From NCBI GenBank assembly GCA_032716605.1, contig CM064480.1, positions 40,558,748-40,622,747 of the forward strand: a DNA stretch of 64,000 bases. The letters are read 5' to 3'. The notes under the pieces were generated by a model. It was not told where the DNA came from. It worked only from the letters and a program-made list of their open reading frames with translations, and made no database searches. A program made the position numbers and the translations under genes. Shown here one piece after another: positions 36,614 to 46,680 of the stretch; the stretch's first letter is position 1; every line of letters starts with the position of its first letter. Source of the DNA: Paralithodes platypus. Lineage: Eukaryota > Arthropoda > Malacostraca > Decapoda > Lithodidae.

Positions 36614-37021
36614 ATGCATCTTGTAGTGAAGGGCATACGGGCGGAGAATCTGCCCGAGCTTCCCGCTGTAGCCACGGTGGCCAAGATCAAGGTGGAGAAG
36701 ACCCCAAAGGAACGATGGAATATGGGTCTACACTTCCACCATAACCCTTGTAAGAAGTTCAGGACTGTGGCTGAGGTGCCGCTCTCAGAGGACCAACTCC
36801 GCAGGGGTTATAATGGCCAGGGATTCTACTTCTTCAACCCGGTTCACGTCATTGAGATCTCAGAGGATAAACTGAAGGTTGGTGAGAGCGTTCTTCAGAT
36901 TAAGCTGAAGTCTGGGAAACGAACCTTCGCTAAGGAGTCCATGGAGGTTGGACACATGAATAAAATGCGCAATCTTCTAATGTACTATCTACCAACTCGG
37001 CCCCGGCGGCGTAGGCCATAA
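36614..37021 (+). CDS. Uncharacterised 135-aa protein, copy 1
   Basis: An intact intronless ORF with marked codon structure and higher GC than its flanks. I do not recognise the family. The protein begins MHLVVKGIRAENLPELP, has a central segment with KERWNMGLHFHHNPCKKF and FYFFNPVHVIEIS, a Lys-rich stretch (KLKVGESVLQIKLKSGKRTF) and an Arg-rich C-terminus (RPRRRRP). It has no signal peptide or membrane segment and looks basic and possibly nucleic-acid binding (inference only). I chose this ATG because it is the first one shared with copy 2 at 54523. Thirteen nucleotide differences separate the copies: seven change amino acids and six do not. With about three times more replacement than silent sites, this hints at some purifying selection. 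It may be a retrogene or a gene carried by a repeated element. Confidence 0.6.
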   Translation: MHLVVKGIRAENLPELPAVATVAKIKVEKTPKERWNMGLHFHHNPCKKFRTVAEVPLSEDQLRRGYNGQGFYFFNPVHVIEISEDKLKVGESVLQIKLKSGKRTFAKESMEVGHMNKMRNLLMYYLPTRPRRRRP

Positions 37022-37281
37022 TTTGGTTGTCTCCACGGCCAAATTACATTGATTAGGTGTCTGGTGTTATTCAAAAAACAATTTTGTCATCGTGTATTAC
37101 TATTGTTATTAGGCCTATTATTATTGTTATAATTGAGAAAAAAAATGTATGTTCAAAGGAAACAAAAATGATACGCATAAGTGTTTACATCGTTTATGTA
37201 TTCAAATTAACCCACATAAACGACTGGAACACTTTTTATGTGTAACATCTTGATTACATTTGAATTCACATGTTTTACAGT
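37022..37281. other. 3' flank of ORF copy 1
   Basis: AT-rich 3' region (ggttgtctccacggccaaat directly after the stop) conserved after copy 2 at 54931-55190. It may include the 3' UTR; no clear polyadenylation signal was identified. Confidence 0.4.
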
Positions 37282-37332
37282 GTAGTAGTAGTAGTAGTAG
37301 TAGTAGAAGTAGTAGTAGTAGTAGTAGTAGTA
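37282..37332 (+). repeat. (GTA)n microsatellite
   Basis: About 17 gta units with one gaa interruption. Unit 2 has only a few units at about 55185-55200. Confidence 0.95.
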
Positions 37333-37357
37333 ACAGTAGTCGTAGTAATACTACTCC

Positions 37358-37610
37358 ATGGTATGTAAGAAGGGAGGGTTTATCAGCATCAGGCACAAAT
37401 TAAATGAGTGACTTAACGACGAAGAAGCTAAGGGAGGTGTGTCATAATGAGGCGTGCAAAGCCGCAAACCAACAATCATCCCTTTAAATGGTGAGATTTT
37501 GCAGCACAGGACAGCAAACACATCAAATGATGCACGGATGGATGTCAGTGCAAGAGCCTTCTGGACAACAGGACAGTGCAGATTGCTATGTTTTGAAGAC
37601 ACTAACTCCA
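37358..37610 (+). pseudogene. Decayed fragment of an invertebrate mobile-element protein, copy 1
   Basis: Frames here spell fragments of KKGGFISIRH..., LREVCH, ILQHR and NDARMDVSARAFW. From memory these resemble the C-terminal 'KGGFPSIRHNE...LREVCHDV...ARLDVSARGFW' region of a repetitive protein family of cnidarians and other invertebrates associated with reverse-transcriptase elements. This copy has stops and frameshifts; the copy at 56436 is cleaner. Confidence 0.5.
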
Positions 37611-37915
37611 TCATCAGGCAAATCACACTTGTAAGAACACACACTTGTAAGAAAACACTGATATCATAGTTAATTACAATTATTATTTTTAGCCTAAGAA
37701 AAAAAAACATAGTATGAAGATGTGGGGAAAAAAACTGGATTGGTAAACCTACTGTATATACGGACTATTGATTAGTGACATAAAATCACAAACATAATTA
37801 CATGACATAAGATTCATAAGTATTGTAAGTTAAGGGGGAGTGGGCTTATTTATTTGCTTATTCATTTCTCATTTTAATGTGTTTTTATAGTTTCATCCCT
37901 AGAATTCCATCAAGC
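37611..37915. other. Unit tail leading to repeat R
   Basis: AT-rich, matching 34990-35296 and 56690-56934. It ends in the left edge of an R copy (tagtttcatccctagaattc), which is interrupted at TTAA 37916-37919 by a MITE and then by DIRS-1. Confidence 0.6.
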
Positions 37916-37919
37916 TTAA

Positions 37920-38089
37920 CCCCTACTGTACCGGTGTCGTCATTTTCATCATATTTCGGCAACTATTAGGCGATTTTATTAAGCTTAGGAGGACCTATGA
38001 CAATAATAAGATTTCAAACTATCTCAACCAACCGTTTTAACCACCACAGATCTTTCCAAAACTGCATGTATCGTCTAAACATAGCTATT
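37920..38089. mobile_element. Family A MITE, left part (split by DIRS-1)
   Basis: After TTAA 37916-37919 comes CCCCTACTGTACCGGTGTCG, then the family A interior (ctattaggcgattttattaagctt, atcgtctaaacatagctat). It is cut at about 38089 by the left terminus of DIRS-1. The remaining ~34 bp of the MITE and its right TTAA lie at 52345-52382. The two parts sum to ~204 bp, the family A length. Confidence 0.88.
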
Positions 38090-38437
38090 ATAGGTTTGAC
38101 TCCTGTAAGGAGATAAAGAAAACCTAATATTTAGTAGTGGCCCCATAATCATTGACGATTATGCCTATTACATAAGGCACCCTCTTCAAACACTCATCTG
38201 CCATAGTTTGAATCTACCACGCAGAGCATAACAAATTTGAGGAGCCTTCATCATGAGCGCACGCAACCTCACTCATGGTTCAGTCATTATGAAATTGGGT
38301 TCTCACTACGAAAAAACTTCGTAAAAAATAAAAACAAAAAGAAAATAAGAATAACTATTCAATAAGCTTTCCATAATATCGTGGATGTACTTGTGTGGAT
38401 CTTTGACCAGACGCTGACTCAGGCGTCATTCTACCTT
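38090..38437. repeat. DIRS-1 left inverted terminal repeat
   Basis: Starts taggtttgactcctgtaagg. From about 38135 it is nearly identical, inverted, to 52040-52344, up to the gtctggtcaaagatccac block. The terminal ~43 bp are present only on this side and in the internal complementary region. Confidence 0.9.
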
Positions 38438-38510
38438 CACTGACATATCAAGTAAACCAAAATCCTTAATACATCAACGAATGGGAAGGGGATGGTCGGG
38501 AGGGCCCCAG

Positions 38511-38620
38511 TCGTCAATGATTACGGGGCCACTACTAAATATTAGGTTTTCTTTACCTCCTTACAGGAGTCAAACCTATAATTTATTAGTGGCCCCTCCA
38601 TCATTGACGATTATGCCTGA
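38511..38620. repeat. DIRS-1 internal complementary region
   Basis: The first half (to gagtcaaacctataat, 38570-38583) is the complement of the left terminus; the second half (atttattagtggcccctcca onward) is the complement of the right terminus. The shared AT/AAT at the joint (~38581-38583) marks the probable recombinase crossover site. In the DIRS replication model this region templates rejoining of the ends. Confidence 0.9.
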
Positions 38621-38624
38621 TATC

Positions 38625-39179
38625 TAAGACTGGAGGGGGACATTCGTAATCATATCATAACTCTAGTAAAAGCAGATAATCAAACAACCACATAGTATTC
38701 TTACTTCGAAAAGATATATATATTTATTGGCGCAGCACATATATACAAAAAGGGGTACAAGCAGGAGCGTGCTTCAAAGAAGCCTGCTTGATAAAAAGGG
38801 TTAACTCTTGAGACTCTGCGAACAGATCTGTAAGTTAATAAGGCAACATAAGTGGTGAAAAATAACAAACTTATAAGTTTACATGTGCACATATAACCCC
38901 ATAATACTAGTGGATATATCTTGCAAAATATATCCAATGCTTAAAATTAGATTGCTTTCACAGCTAAAACTACATACAACAACACTGTTGTTTGTACTAC
39001 CATTGTACTAGCACAATTTCCTGCACTGAATAGTACAGAGAAATTTTCATATCACAATACCCATAACTAGTATCACAGCTCCCATACTCCGGCGGGGTCT
39101 AGGGTGTCCTATGTTACACTGACTGCACCCCCCCCCCCCCTTTTCCTTGAAATTAAACAAAAAGTGACTTAGGGGCCAC
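38625..39179. other. DIRS-1 sequence between recombinase gene and internal complementary region
   Basis: AT-rich, with a poly-C run at 39129-39140; no gene. An equivalent spacer with a poly-C run lies at 58740-59224 in DIRS-2. Confidence 0.6.
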
Positions 39180-40160
39180 CTAGACCCTCTGCCTTAAAGC
39201 TATACATGGCAAGGAAGGTTTGTCTAGAGCTACTGACAGGTATCGAGTCAAAAACGTATGATTAGAGGCCCACAAATGTGTAGACGTAATATCTTCAACA
39301 GAAAAATTCTTAAGGAAACGCAAAGAGGCTGCCCCCTTGCGTAAATCGTGGGCCCTACCCACAACGCCGGGATTACTCTCTTTAATGACCTCGACCAAGA
39401 GAGAAGCCAATCTACGTTTCAACAAGCGCTTACCCGTACTTGCTACCCATAAAGCACCCTGGGGATTTAGAGGAGCTACTCTCAAATATTTGGTTCGAGC
39501 CTGCACTGGACATAAATTATGGTGCACCTTTCCCCTTTTCAACGCCGGCACCGTGAACTCTGAAAACACGTGTTCACTGTGCTCATTCTTGGCCATGAAG
39601 CCTGGGTAAGGTGCAATGTGAATACACTCATTAAGCCTACCAAACCTGAGGCAATTAGGTGTGTTGCTCATCGCCGCCAGCTCAGATACTCTGTTCCCGG
39701 TGGCCAAAGCCATAAGGAATACTGCCCTTTTTAAAAGTAATGTAAAATCTGCAGTATTTTGGTACAGACGGGAATGAAGTAACGACAATGCTTTGTCCAG
39801 AGACCAAGTAGGCATGAGCTGACGGGGAGGTGGACGGAGTTTAAAACATGCCTTCATAAAACCTGTTTCCTCCGTGACTGGTATGGTAAGACCGGTAAGG
39901 TCCCAAAATGGCATCCTAATCGCTGTTAAGTGATTTTTTAACGTTACCACAGATAAACGTTTCTGCTCGAACAGATAATTTAAATAATTAAAAACCAAAG
40001 CCACCGAGGGCACAGTTTGTTCTGTCCTAAGGATCCAAGAAGTAAAGGCTTGCCAATGCGATTGATACTGTCGTTTTGTAGACTGGGTATATTGATTCAT
40101 GAATTTATTGGTCACGTCTCTACCATACGGTGCTAGCCACTTGGCCTCCTGAATGTCCAT
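39180..40160 (-). CDS. DIRS-1 tyrosine recombinase
   Basis: It inserts the circular DNA copy by site-specific recombination and takes the place of an integrase. I start it at the ATG at 40158-40160 (MDIQEAKWL), 28 bp inside the end of the RNase H frame, because the same start exists in DIRS-2 at 60206. The N-terminal SAM-like core-binding part (STKRQYQSHWQAFTSWI) is followed by the catalytic domain with Arg in ATGNRVSELAAMS, His-x-x-Arg in GRAHDLRKG, and the Trp/Tyr segment LWASNHTFLTRYLSV with the nucleophilic Tyr. It is about 326 codons, uninterrupted. The same frame stays open upstream over RNase H and RT, so it could also be the end of a longer ORF. Confidence 0.9.
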   Translation of the reverse strand: MDIQEAKWLAPYGRDVTNKFMNQYTQSTKRQYQSHWQAFTSWILRTEQTVPSVALVFNYLNYLFEQKRLSVVTLKNHLTAIRMPFWDLTGLTIPVTEETGFMKACFKLRPPPRQLMPTWSLDKALSLLHSRLYQNTADFTLLLKRAVFLMALATGNRVSELAAMSNTPNCLRFGRLNECIHIAPYPGFMAKNEHSEHVFSEFTVPALKRGKVHHNLCPVQARTKYLRVAPLNPQGALWVASTGKRLLKRRLASLLVEVIKESNPGVVGRAHDLRKGAASLRFLKNFSVEDITSTHLWASNHTFLTRYLSVALDKPSLPCIALRQRV

Positions 40161-41044
40161 AATGCAAAAGTCAGCGAGGTTGCTAGGTTGCCAATCGCGT
40201 CTAAGTGGAAAAACCCGACCGGGAGCGACACCGGGTGCGGGCACCACGTTTTCAATTGCTGGTACCACAACTGTGCCGGCCACAGGGGCGCGATTAGCGA
40301 GACTACGCCCCGATAATCTCGTAGTTTGTTTACTACTTGGCACATGAGAGATGCGTCTGGCGGCGGAAACAGATAAATGGAACTCCACCTGTTCCAGTCT
40401 GTCACCAGGGCGTCTGGCCCACCTGCCGGCATTATCGTCCGGCGGGTGAGGTACATTGGGAGTTTGTGAGTCTCCTCTGATGCAAACAGATCCACTTGTG
40501 GATGGTAAGGCTCCGCAATCATTTGGTCGAAAATGGTTTGCTTGAGCGCCCATTCTACTGTTGTGCTCTGTCTCCGAGACAGAGCGTCTGCCCAGACGTT
40601 TGCTACGCCTGGGAGATAAGATGCGTGAAGATGAATGTCCAGCCTGTTGGCTAGAATAAAAATCTCTTCTGACACGTTTAGCAACTTCCGAGATCTCGTT
40701 GACCCTTGTTTCTGAATACAGTGAACCGCATTCAGATTGTCCATTCTGAAGGCCACCGACTTGCCCCGCAAAGTAGAGCCGTGAGCCTGAAGGAAAAATA
40801 AGGGGACTAGTAATTCTTTGACATTTATGTGAGAGATTTCTAAATGGGACCAAAGCCCTTGACCCTGGTGCCCTTGGTTTGACTGAAAACCCCAACCTAT
40901 CGTTCCTGACGCATCCGTGTCTACCCATACCGTCGGCGGAGGAGAGGTCCATGACATTACTGAGTGCAACATTTCCCTCTTCGCCCAGACCGCTAGTAAG
41001 TTGTGGATTAATTTTGGTATGGGCCATAATTTTTCCGCCGGCAA
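40133..41044 (-). CDS. DIRS-1 RNase H and methylase-like segment
   Basis: It degrades the RNA template during reverse transcription. The RNase H residues appear as WVDTDASGTIGW (Asp), INVKELL (Glu), FRMDNLNAVH (Asp) and NVWADALSRR (Asp). Downstream, PQVDLFASEETHKLP, GGPDALVTDWNRW, YLFPPPD and LIAPLWPAQLWY match the conserved segment after RNase H in DIRS elements, often called methyltransferase-like; I see no definite methylase catalytic motif. It is in a different frame from the RT because of an extra TTAA near 41058-41061 relative to DIRS-2, so 41044 is not a natural start. Confidence 0.85.
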   Translation of the reverse strand: MPAEKLWPIPKLIHNLLAVWAKREMLHSVMSWTSPPPTVWVDTDASGTIGWGFQSNQGHQGQGLWSHLEISHINVKELLVPLFFLQAHGSTLRGKSVAFRMDNLNAVHCIQKQGSTRSRKLLNVSEEIFILANRLDIHLHASYLPGVANVWADALSRRQSTTVEWALKQTIFDQMIAEPYHPQVDLFASEETHKLPMYLTRRTIMPAGGPDALVTDWNRWSSIYLFPPPDASLMCQVVNKLRDYRGVVSLIAPLWPAQLWYQQLKTWCPHPVSLPVGFFHLDAIGNLATSLTFALWTFRRPSG

Positions 41045-41046
41045 TA

Positions 41047-42023
41047 GCGGAAAATATTAATTTGTTGCCCTCCAATATTAAACGCTTTACTTTCAACCGG
41101 CCCAATATTACAGTTAGTTGAATCCAGTTGAGAGAGCCGACCAGAGACTCCCAGATTCTCTGTGTCGTAGTCAGACTGTGAAGGAACAGGAACAGTTTCC
41201 TGCGAAATCTGTTTCGATTGTCCACACTCTGACTCAGAGTGAGAGCAGCTGTGTCCCAAACCAGCCCTATCCACTGAACTACTCGTGAGGGAACAAGGTT
41301 TGACTTTACCAGATTTACCTTGAACCCTAGAGTTTTGACATGATTTAACGTTATGTTGACATGATTTATGCATACTTGCTCCGTCTCTGCCACCACTAGC
41401 CAGTCGTCTAGGTACCACAAAATCCTGATCCCTTGTTTTAACAATGGCATCAGGGCTTGCCGGACAAATTTCGTGAATAAGCGAGGTGCCAGGTTTAATC
41501 CAAACGGCATCCTCTGAAAAACATAATTTTGATGCCTGATCCGTAAGGCCAGAAATCGTTGAAATCTTTTGTTTACCGAGACGTGCCAATACGCGTCTGT
41601 CAGGTCTAAAGAACACATCCATCCTCCCGGCGGAAGTGTTAGCCTGATTTGATGCACTGTCAACATCCTGAATGACACGTTGTGAATGTGAAGGTTCAGA
41701 TAAGACAGGTCTACGACAGGTCTCATCTGAACACTGTCCCTTTTGGGTACCAGAAATAGCTTGGATGTGAAGACTGGATAATTTTGAGGGACTGGGATGA
41801 TGACATTCTTGGCGATCATTTCCTTGATCAGTGACTCCACCTCTAATGAAACTAGATTCGCCGTTGTTGGCTGACGTAAACGAGGTCGCCGGAGCCACTG
41901 CCAGGTGATGCCTTTGCGTGCCACCATCCTTGCCCAAGTATTTAACGGCCATGCTTGGTGACACGTTCGGAACGACCCAGTTAGCAGACAAGGGTTCGCC
42001 GGCTGTACTACCCTCGGATCCAC
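41047..42023 (-). pseudogene. DIRS-1 reverse transcriptase, offset from RNase H
   Basis: RT copying the element RNA. Motifs in order: LFLVPKRDSVQMRPVVDLSYLN, CSLDLTDAYWHV, QRMPFGLNLAPRLFTK, and the catalytic WYLDDWLVVAE (YLDD at 41403-41414), then FKVNLVKSNLVPS and QWIGLVWD. It reads cleanly to about 41062, where a 4-bp TTAA, absent from DIRS-2, shifts the frame away from RNase H. Downstream of that, the same frame stays open by chance through to the recombinase. The start is uncertain; homology with DIRS-2 begins near 42010. Confidence 0.88.
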
Positions 42024-42142
42024 CCGCCTTGAGACCGGCCCCGGGAGTGAGAGAGACTTTAGTTTTTTTATGGTGGTGGTGGACGCTTAGCCGACTGGCC
42101 AGCGTTGGCAGAAGACAGGCCCTGACCTGGTTTGTTATAGCC

Positions 42143-44199
42143 TCATCCTTTCTGACCTGTAAACTTACCCTGTTTATACCTGTACTGACCTTGGGGGGAA
42201 GAGGACTTAGGTAGGTGAAAGGGCTTAGATCCCCCCGGCTGCGCTTTTGCGACTGGCTTGGGTTTGGGAAAGTTAAAGGCAGGTTTCTTAGAAGGGGTGG
42301 GACTATGCTTAAAGGCCTGAGCCATATTAAAGACAGTTCTCCACACATCTGGGGACATTAAAGAGGGAGTTAGCACCGGTGACATGACCACCTGATTCGC
42401 AATTCGATCAGGAAGTTTCCTTACCAGGGACATCCGGAGATCTTGTCTCGCCCGTACCGCCTTAAGCAAGGCTGTGTGGATTATCACCCAACGACTGAAT
42501 CGACGCCTGAAGGAGCAATTGCCGAGATAGTTCAACCGATCTTCTGGCATCCGCGTCCGCTATTGCCTGAGTAGATCTTAGCATCGAATTCGCCACCTGG
42601 TGCGTCACAATGTATTGGGAGAAAAGTCTATACGATTTCCCCTGTAGCCTAAATTCCCGGTCTAGGTGAGTTGGGGAAGGTGTAGTGAAAGGGTCCTTGA
42701 GTTCACATAGATTGATTTTGGGGGCAGCTAAGAAAGCAAAAAAGCAGATGGGACTCTGCCAGCAAAACACACTGGCATAGAGAACCAAGAATGACTGTCC
42801 TGAGGAATTTGGTGGGAAGATTTCGAGGTGAAGGTGGTCGCAAAGTTCTGAGCCTCTGTCTCCCATTCCACCCAAGGTCCCGGGCCCAACTGCCCCACCT
42901 TCAACACTGGATTAGCGGCTGTGTCTGTGACAGTTTGCAAATCTAATTCTGGAGTGAGAGCTGACAGTGTTTTTATATCATTAAAACCATCATGTTTGGA
43001 CCAGTCAGAAAACAGTTTTGAAGCTGAGGCAGGGGGCAGGGCAGGTGTAGCAGTATATACAAAATAGTCCTGGTGATAATAGTTAGGAATGGCCTTAACA
43101 TTAACATCTAGTACATTACCCAAATTATCCAAGGCTCGCAACTTTTTAGATTTATTGCCTTGGATTACCCACTCTCGTGGCACTGGAAGTTCCCCTGACA
43201 AGGTGGACTGTGCGACCTCTGGTTTAGTGGAGATCAATTGTACCCATGACTCGTCTGGACCGTATAATAGGGGCATCGCTACCTTTCTTAACGGTGCTTT
43301 ATCTAAAGGGGGCGGATTCACATCCGTTACAACCCTTACACTAGAAGTAGTCAGTGCTGCCGAAGCAGGCCTAGCGACCACAGATGGTGATATAGAGGGA
43401 GGGTGAGGAATCTTAGTTAAGGCAATGGAAGTAATCAGAGGCCGAACATTGGAACTTGTCATGGAAGCTCCCAGGTCCACTGTAGGAGTCTCCGGCTGTT
43501 GGCCAACATTTTTTGTTAGAGCATTAACCAATAACCCATCTATTTCTTCTGCCGTGACAAATTTAGTTGATGACGAACTCAGAGGTGAATCATTCCGATC
43601 CTGTGCGTCGTCTAAAACTGAACCCGACTCCTGCACCTCCATGTCAGAGATTATAGACACCTCGTCTTTGTCATCTGGCTCACCGTGAGAGGATTCCGCC
43701 GAAGCTGGAACCCCGTCGTGTTGCCAAGTCAAGTCTGGAATGGATGATGGGATCGCCGCGTCCCGGTGGACATCAGCCACTGCTTGTGTATCTTGAGCCA
43801 GACGTGGGCTTTCAGTCCCTGGTCGAGAATACCGCCATACCCCCAGGCCTTGGCCTGCACTCCCTTGGGAGTCCGATACTCCCTCAATCATGGAGCCCCC
43901 ACTTGACTCTGCTAGAGGACGATCACTGTCCACCGAACTCTCCAATTCTAAGGTTAGAATACTAATTGGTAAACTGTCTTTTGTTGCTGACACCACACTT
44001 GCCCCATTAGATTGGATACTAGATCTGTCGGGAGTAGAGGCATGAAGAGAGGCACTAGACTCCGGTGAACGCCGGGAGGCCTTTCGTTCATGCGAATCTT
44101 TCCTGGAAGATTTGTGGCTACGGTGTGACCTAGAACTTCCTTTGGACTTTATAGACTTCTCACTATAACTACTTGTGGACCCCTCTGTATTGCTCTTCT
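42143..44199 (-). pseudogene. DIRS-1 gag, distal part
   Basis: Structural (nucleocapsid-like) protein. It begins at the right edge with an Arg/Ser/Lys-rich segment (44000-44199), then an acidic/Pro-rich region and conserved blocks also in DIRS-2: PPLDKAPLRK-MPLLYG, SDWSKHDGFNDIKTL, GPGPWVEWETEAQ, DREFRLQGKSYRLFSQYIV, RARQDLRMSLVRKLPDRI, SPVLTPSLM. Frames change near 42750 and 42480 and the basic tail (KPFHLPKSSS) ends at 42143. The N-terminal part is separated by the LTR insertion and lies at 49919-50433. Confidence 0.8.
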
Positions 44200-44527
44200 T
44201 GTAACGGGAAGAAATTGTACTTTCCCTTTTGGTATATGTTGTAAGGTTTGACTTAACTGTAAGACTTTTTCCCCTTCATTCACTCTTCCCTATATTTAAG
44301 GGAAATGTATCATTTAAGAAGGGTTAAGTAACCCTTGTCTATGTAAAGAGGGAATTAGCCTAGATCAGGAGGAGAACTAATATTCTCAAATCTATCTATA
44401 ATACTTTCAAGCCTAATTACTCCTTTCACCCCTTTTTTTATTCCATGTAAAAATCCTTCCTTTTCTAATTTAGAGTAATGCCCCCTTGTGTAAAAAGACC
44501 GCCAATTCCTATCCCACCGCTGCCACC

Positions 44528-46325
44528 ACTGTAATGGGGGGGGGGGTATCTCACTTTCTTCACTTCCCTTCTGCTGCGAACAAGAGAGAGAGGGAGAGGG
44601 AGAGACAGAAAAAGAAGGATTAAGCTGCGAAGGTGGAAAATAGGTACTCAAGGATAGAAAGGAAGAGATGACGACAAACCCGTTATTGCATTCTAATTAA
44701 CGAGAGGACAACCCTGTTTGGTTGACCCACATCCAACATCCTTCGAGGAAGGGGAAAGGCTGCAACTCCGACACGATGATAAGACCAAAGAACCACAAAA
44801 TCCCCACTGAGACCTAGCATATTCTCTACTTTCTAGATATCACATAAGGATGTTTTTGGGAACGGTAATTCATTCGAATTATTTGATCGCCCACCTTCAG
44901 GTGAACTGGCCGTCCCCATGGTTTTCTTATTCTTTATGCAATCGTGACTCACGCTCATTATTCAGGTACATTAGGACAGTAGGATAAATCGGAGGCTAGC
45001 AAAGGCCAATCAAGAACTTCACCTTCAATGTTGGCTGACAAGAATTTAACTCTCGGTTAGGCTACTGGTACTACTCTTAGACCAATTTAATACTGACAGC
45101 TCCGATTTACCATCCTGACAACACATTTAGATCCAAATAGGTACGGGAGGATAGATACAAACATATTGCAGTAATCTTAAGCTTGATATTAATACAATAT
45201 AAGGAACATTTTACCGTTTACAACTCTTAATATTGGTACCGTATCTAATTATCTCTATACCCTTAACCTGGGACCAATCCATTACCATACTGGGACAGTC
45301 TCTTAACCTAGGAGTAGGACTCAAATATTGCTGTCTGTATCCACCCCATTCCTCTCAGTATTATACATCCCAATTCTGCTAGATACCGGTATCGGCCAGG
45401 CTTGCCTTTACGTCTCTTCGGCCTACCGTATCCTGGGGTATAGGGGGTAATCATACGTCTTCCTGCGGTCCTTGAACCCTCGTACAGTACATGAGTTCAG
45501 CATCCTGCACTCAGCCAATGGGAGGGGTGAATCTCCGATTCTCCGCCATCAGCAATTCAGCATCACATCGACTCCGTCCCAAACTGGTTCCCTGGTAAGT
45601 CGAATACATTCTTAACCCTCGGTTGACATATAGCTAACCCTTAATAATGGGGTTAATCAATATCCTAATTACGGTACACAGTAATACTAAAACAAATACA
45701 TATAAAAAAATATAGGCTAATATAAACATATAAAAATACATGGATTCCTATTAACGTATAAAAATAGATGAGCTAATATAAGTACAGAAATACAATGACA
45801 GATCAAATTATGACATTACAGTACAGTACCGAAATAATCTCTTAAGGCATCCAAAGATCCTCTCATTAAGTACAGGTACATATGTTACTCAGCAGTACTC
45901 TACACACAATTGGGAATACATAATTACACAGCATATCTATGGAGTCAAATCAATACAATAATGGCATAAATCAAAGGTAATTGTCAGGGTCAAACTTAAC
46001 AGGTTGCACTGCCCGACACAGAGGGTGCTATACAAGGCTCAAACAAAGCTTAACGTTATTCATACTGTAACTCGAGTCACTTATCCCCTGAAATCAGCTG
46101 CCCAGAATCTCACTACATCGTTCCATCCCTTGCAATGCAACTCTGTAGATTAGACCATGTCAAACATAGTTATATCATAGCAATCAATATTCATAATACA
46201 CTCTTAAAGCACAATAATTAATAATAGCCTACTGTACTTCCAATTAGGTGAAAGTTAGGTAGCCTAATTAAAAATGTAAAATCATATAACCTACCATAAT
46301 ATTTCAGCAAGTACCCATACCTAGG
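44528..46325 (-). repeat. Left arm of a ~1.8-kb inverted repeat
   Basis: Starts tgtaatggggggg and is complementary to 48122-49918, with several percent mismatch by eye (two differences in 42 bp near 46040-46080). Identity ends at ccatacctagg (46325) against taggtatgg (48150 side). No coding capacity. Confidence 0.92.
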
Positions 46326-46680
46326 CATCCACGCTGCTCTCTAGTCTGGTCTCCTGGGGTTTTCCAAGCAATAAAGGGGTGGAGAGAGGCTGTCTCTACG
46401 GGGACAAGATAGTGCCTGGTTGGCACTCTCCTGAAAAGGAGGGACACTTTATAGAGTTGATGAAGGAAGGGACGCCCCACAGGCAGAGTACAGAACAGTA
46501 ATGATGTGTCAGATTCTAAGACGTTGGGTATAGACTGCGAGCTCTGGGCATGGTAAGATGCCAGGCGGATCAGAAATTCTGCTGTAATAAGTTAAGGCTG
46601 GATTAATTGGTAACTGTATAATGTTTATGTTGATGAAAGAGTGAATGAGGTAAAAAGTCTTCAAAGAAAAGGTAGAGCTG

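Noticed and set aside
39180..42023. Single 947-aa DIRS-1 polyprotein
   Set aside because: Its middle third is an alternate frame of RNase H; the true RNase H frame is 41044-40133. Only the RT and recombinase ends are recognisable.
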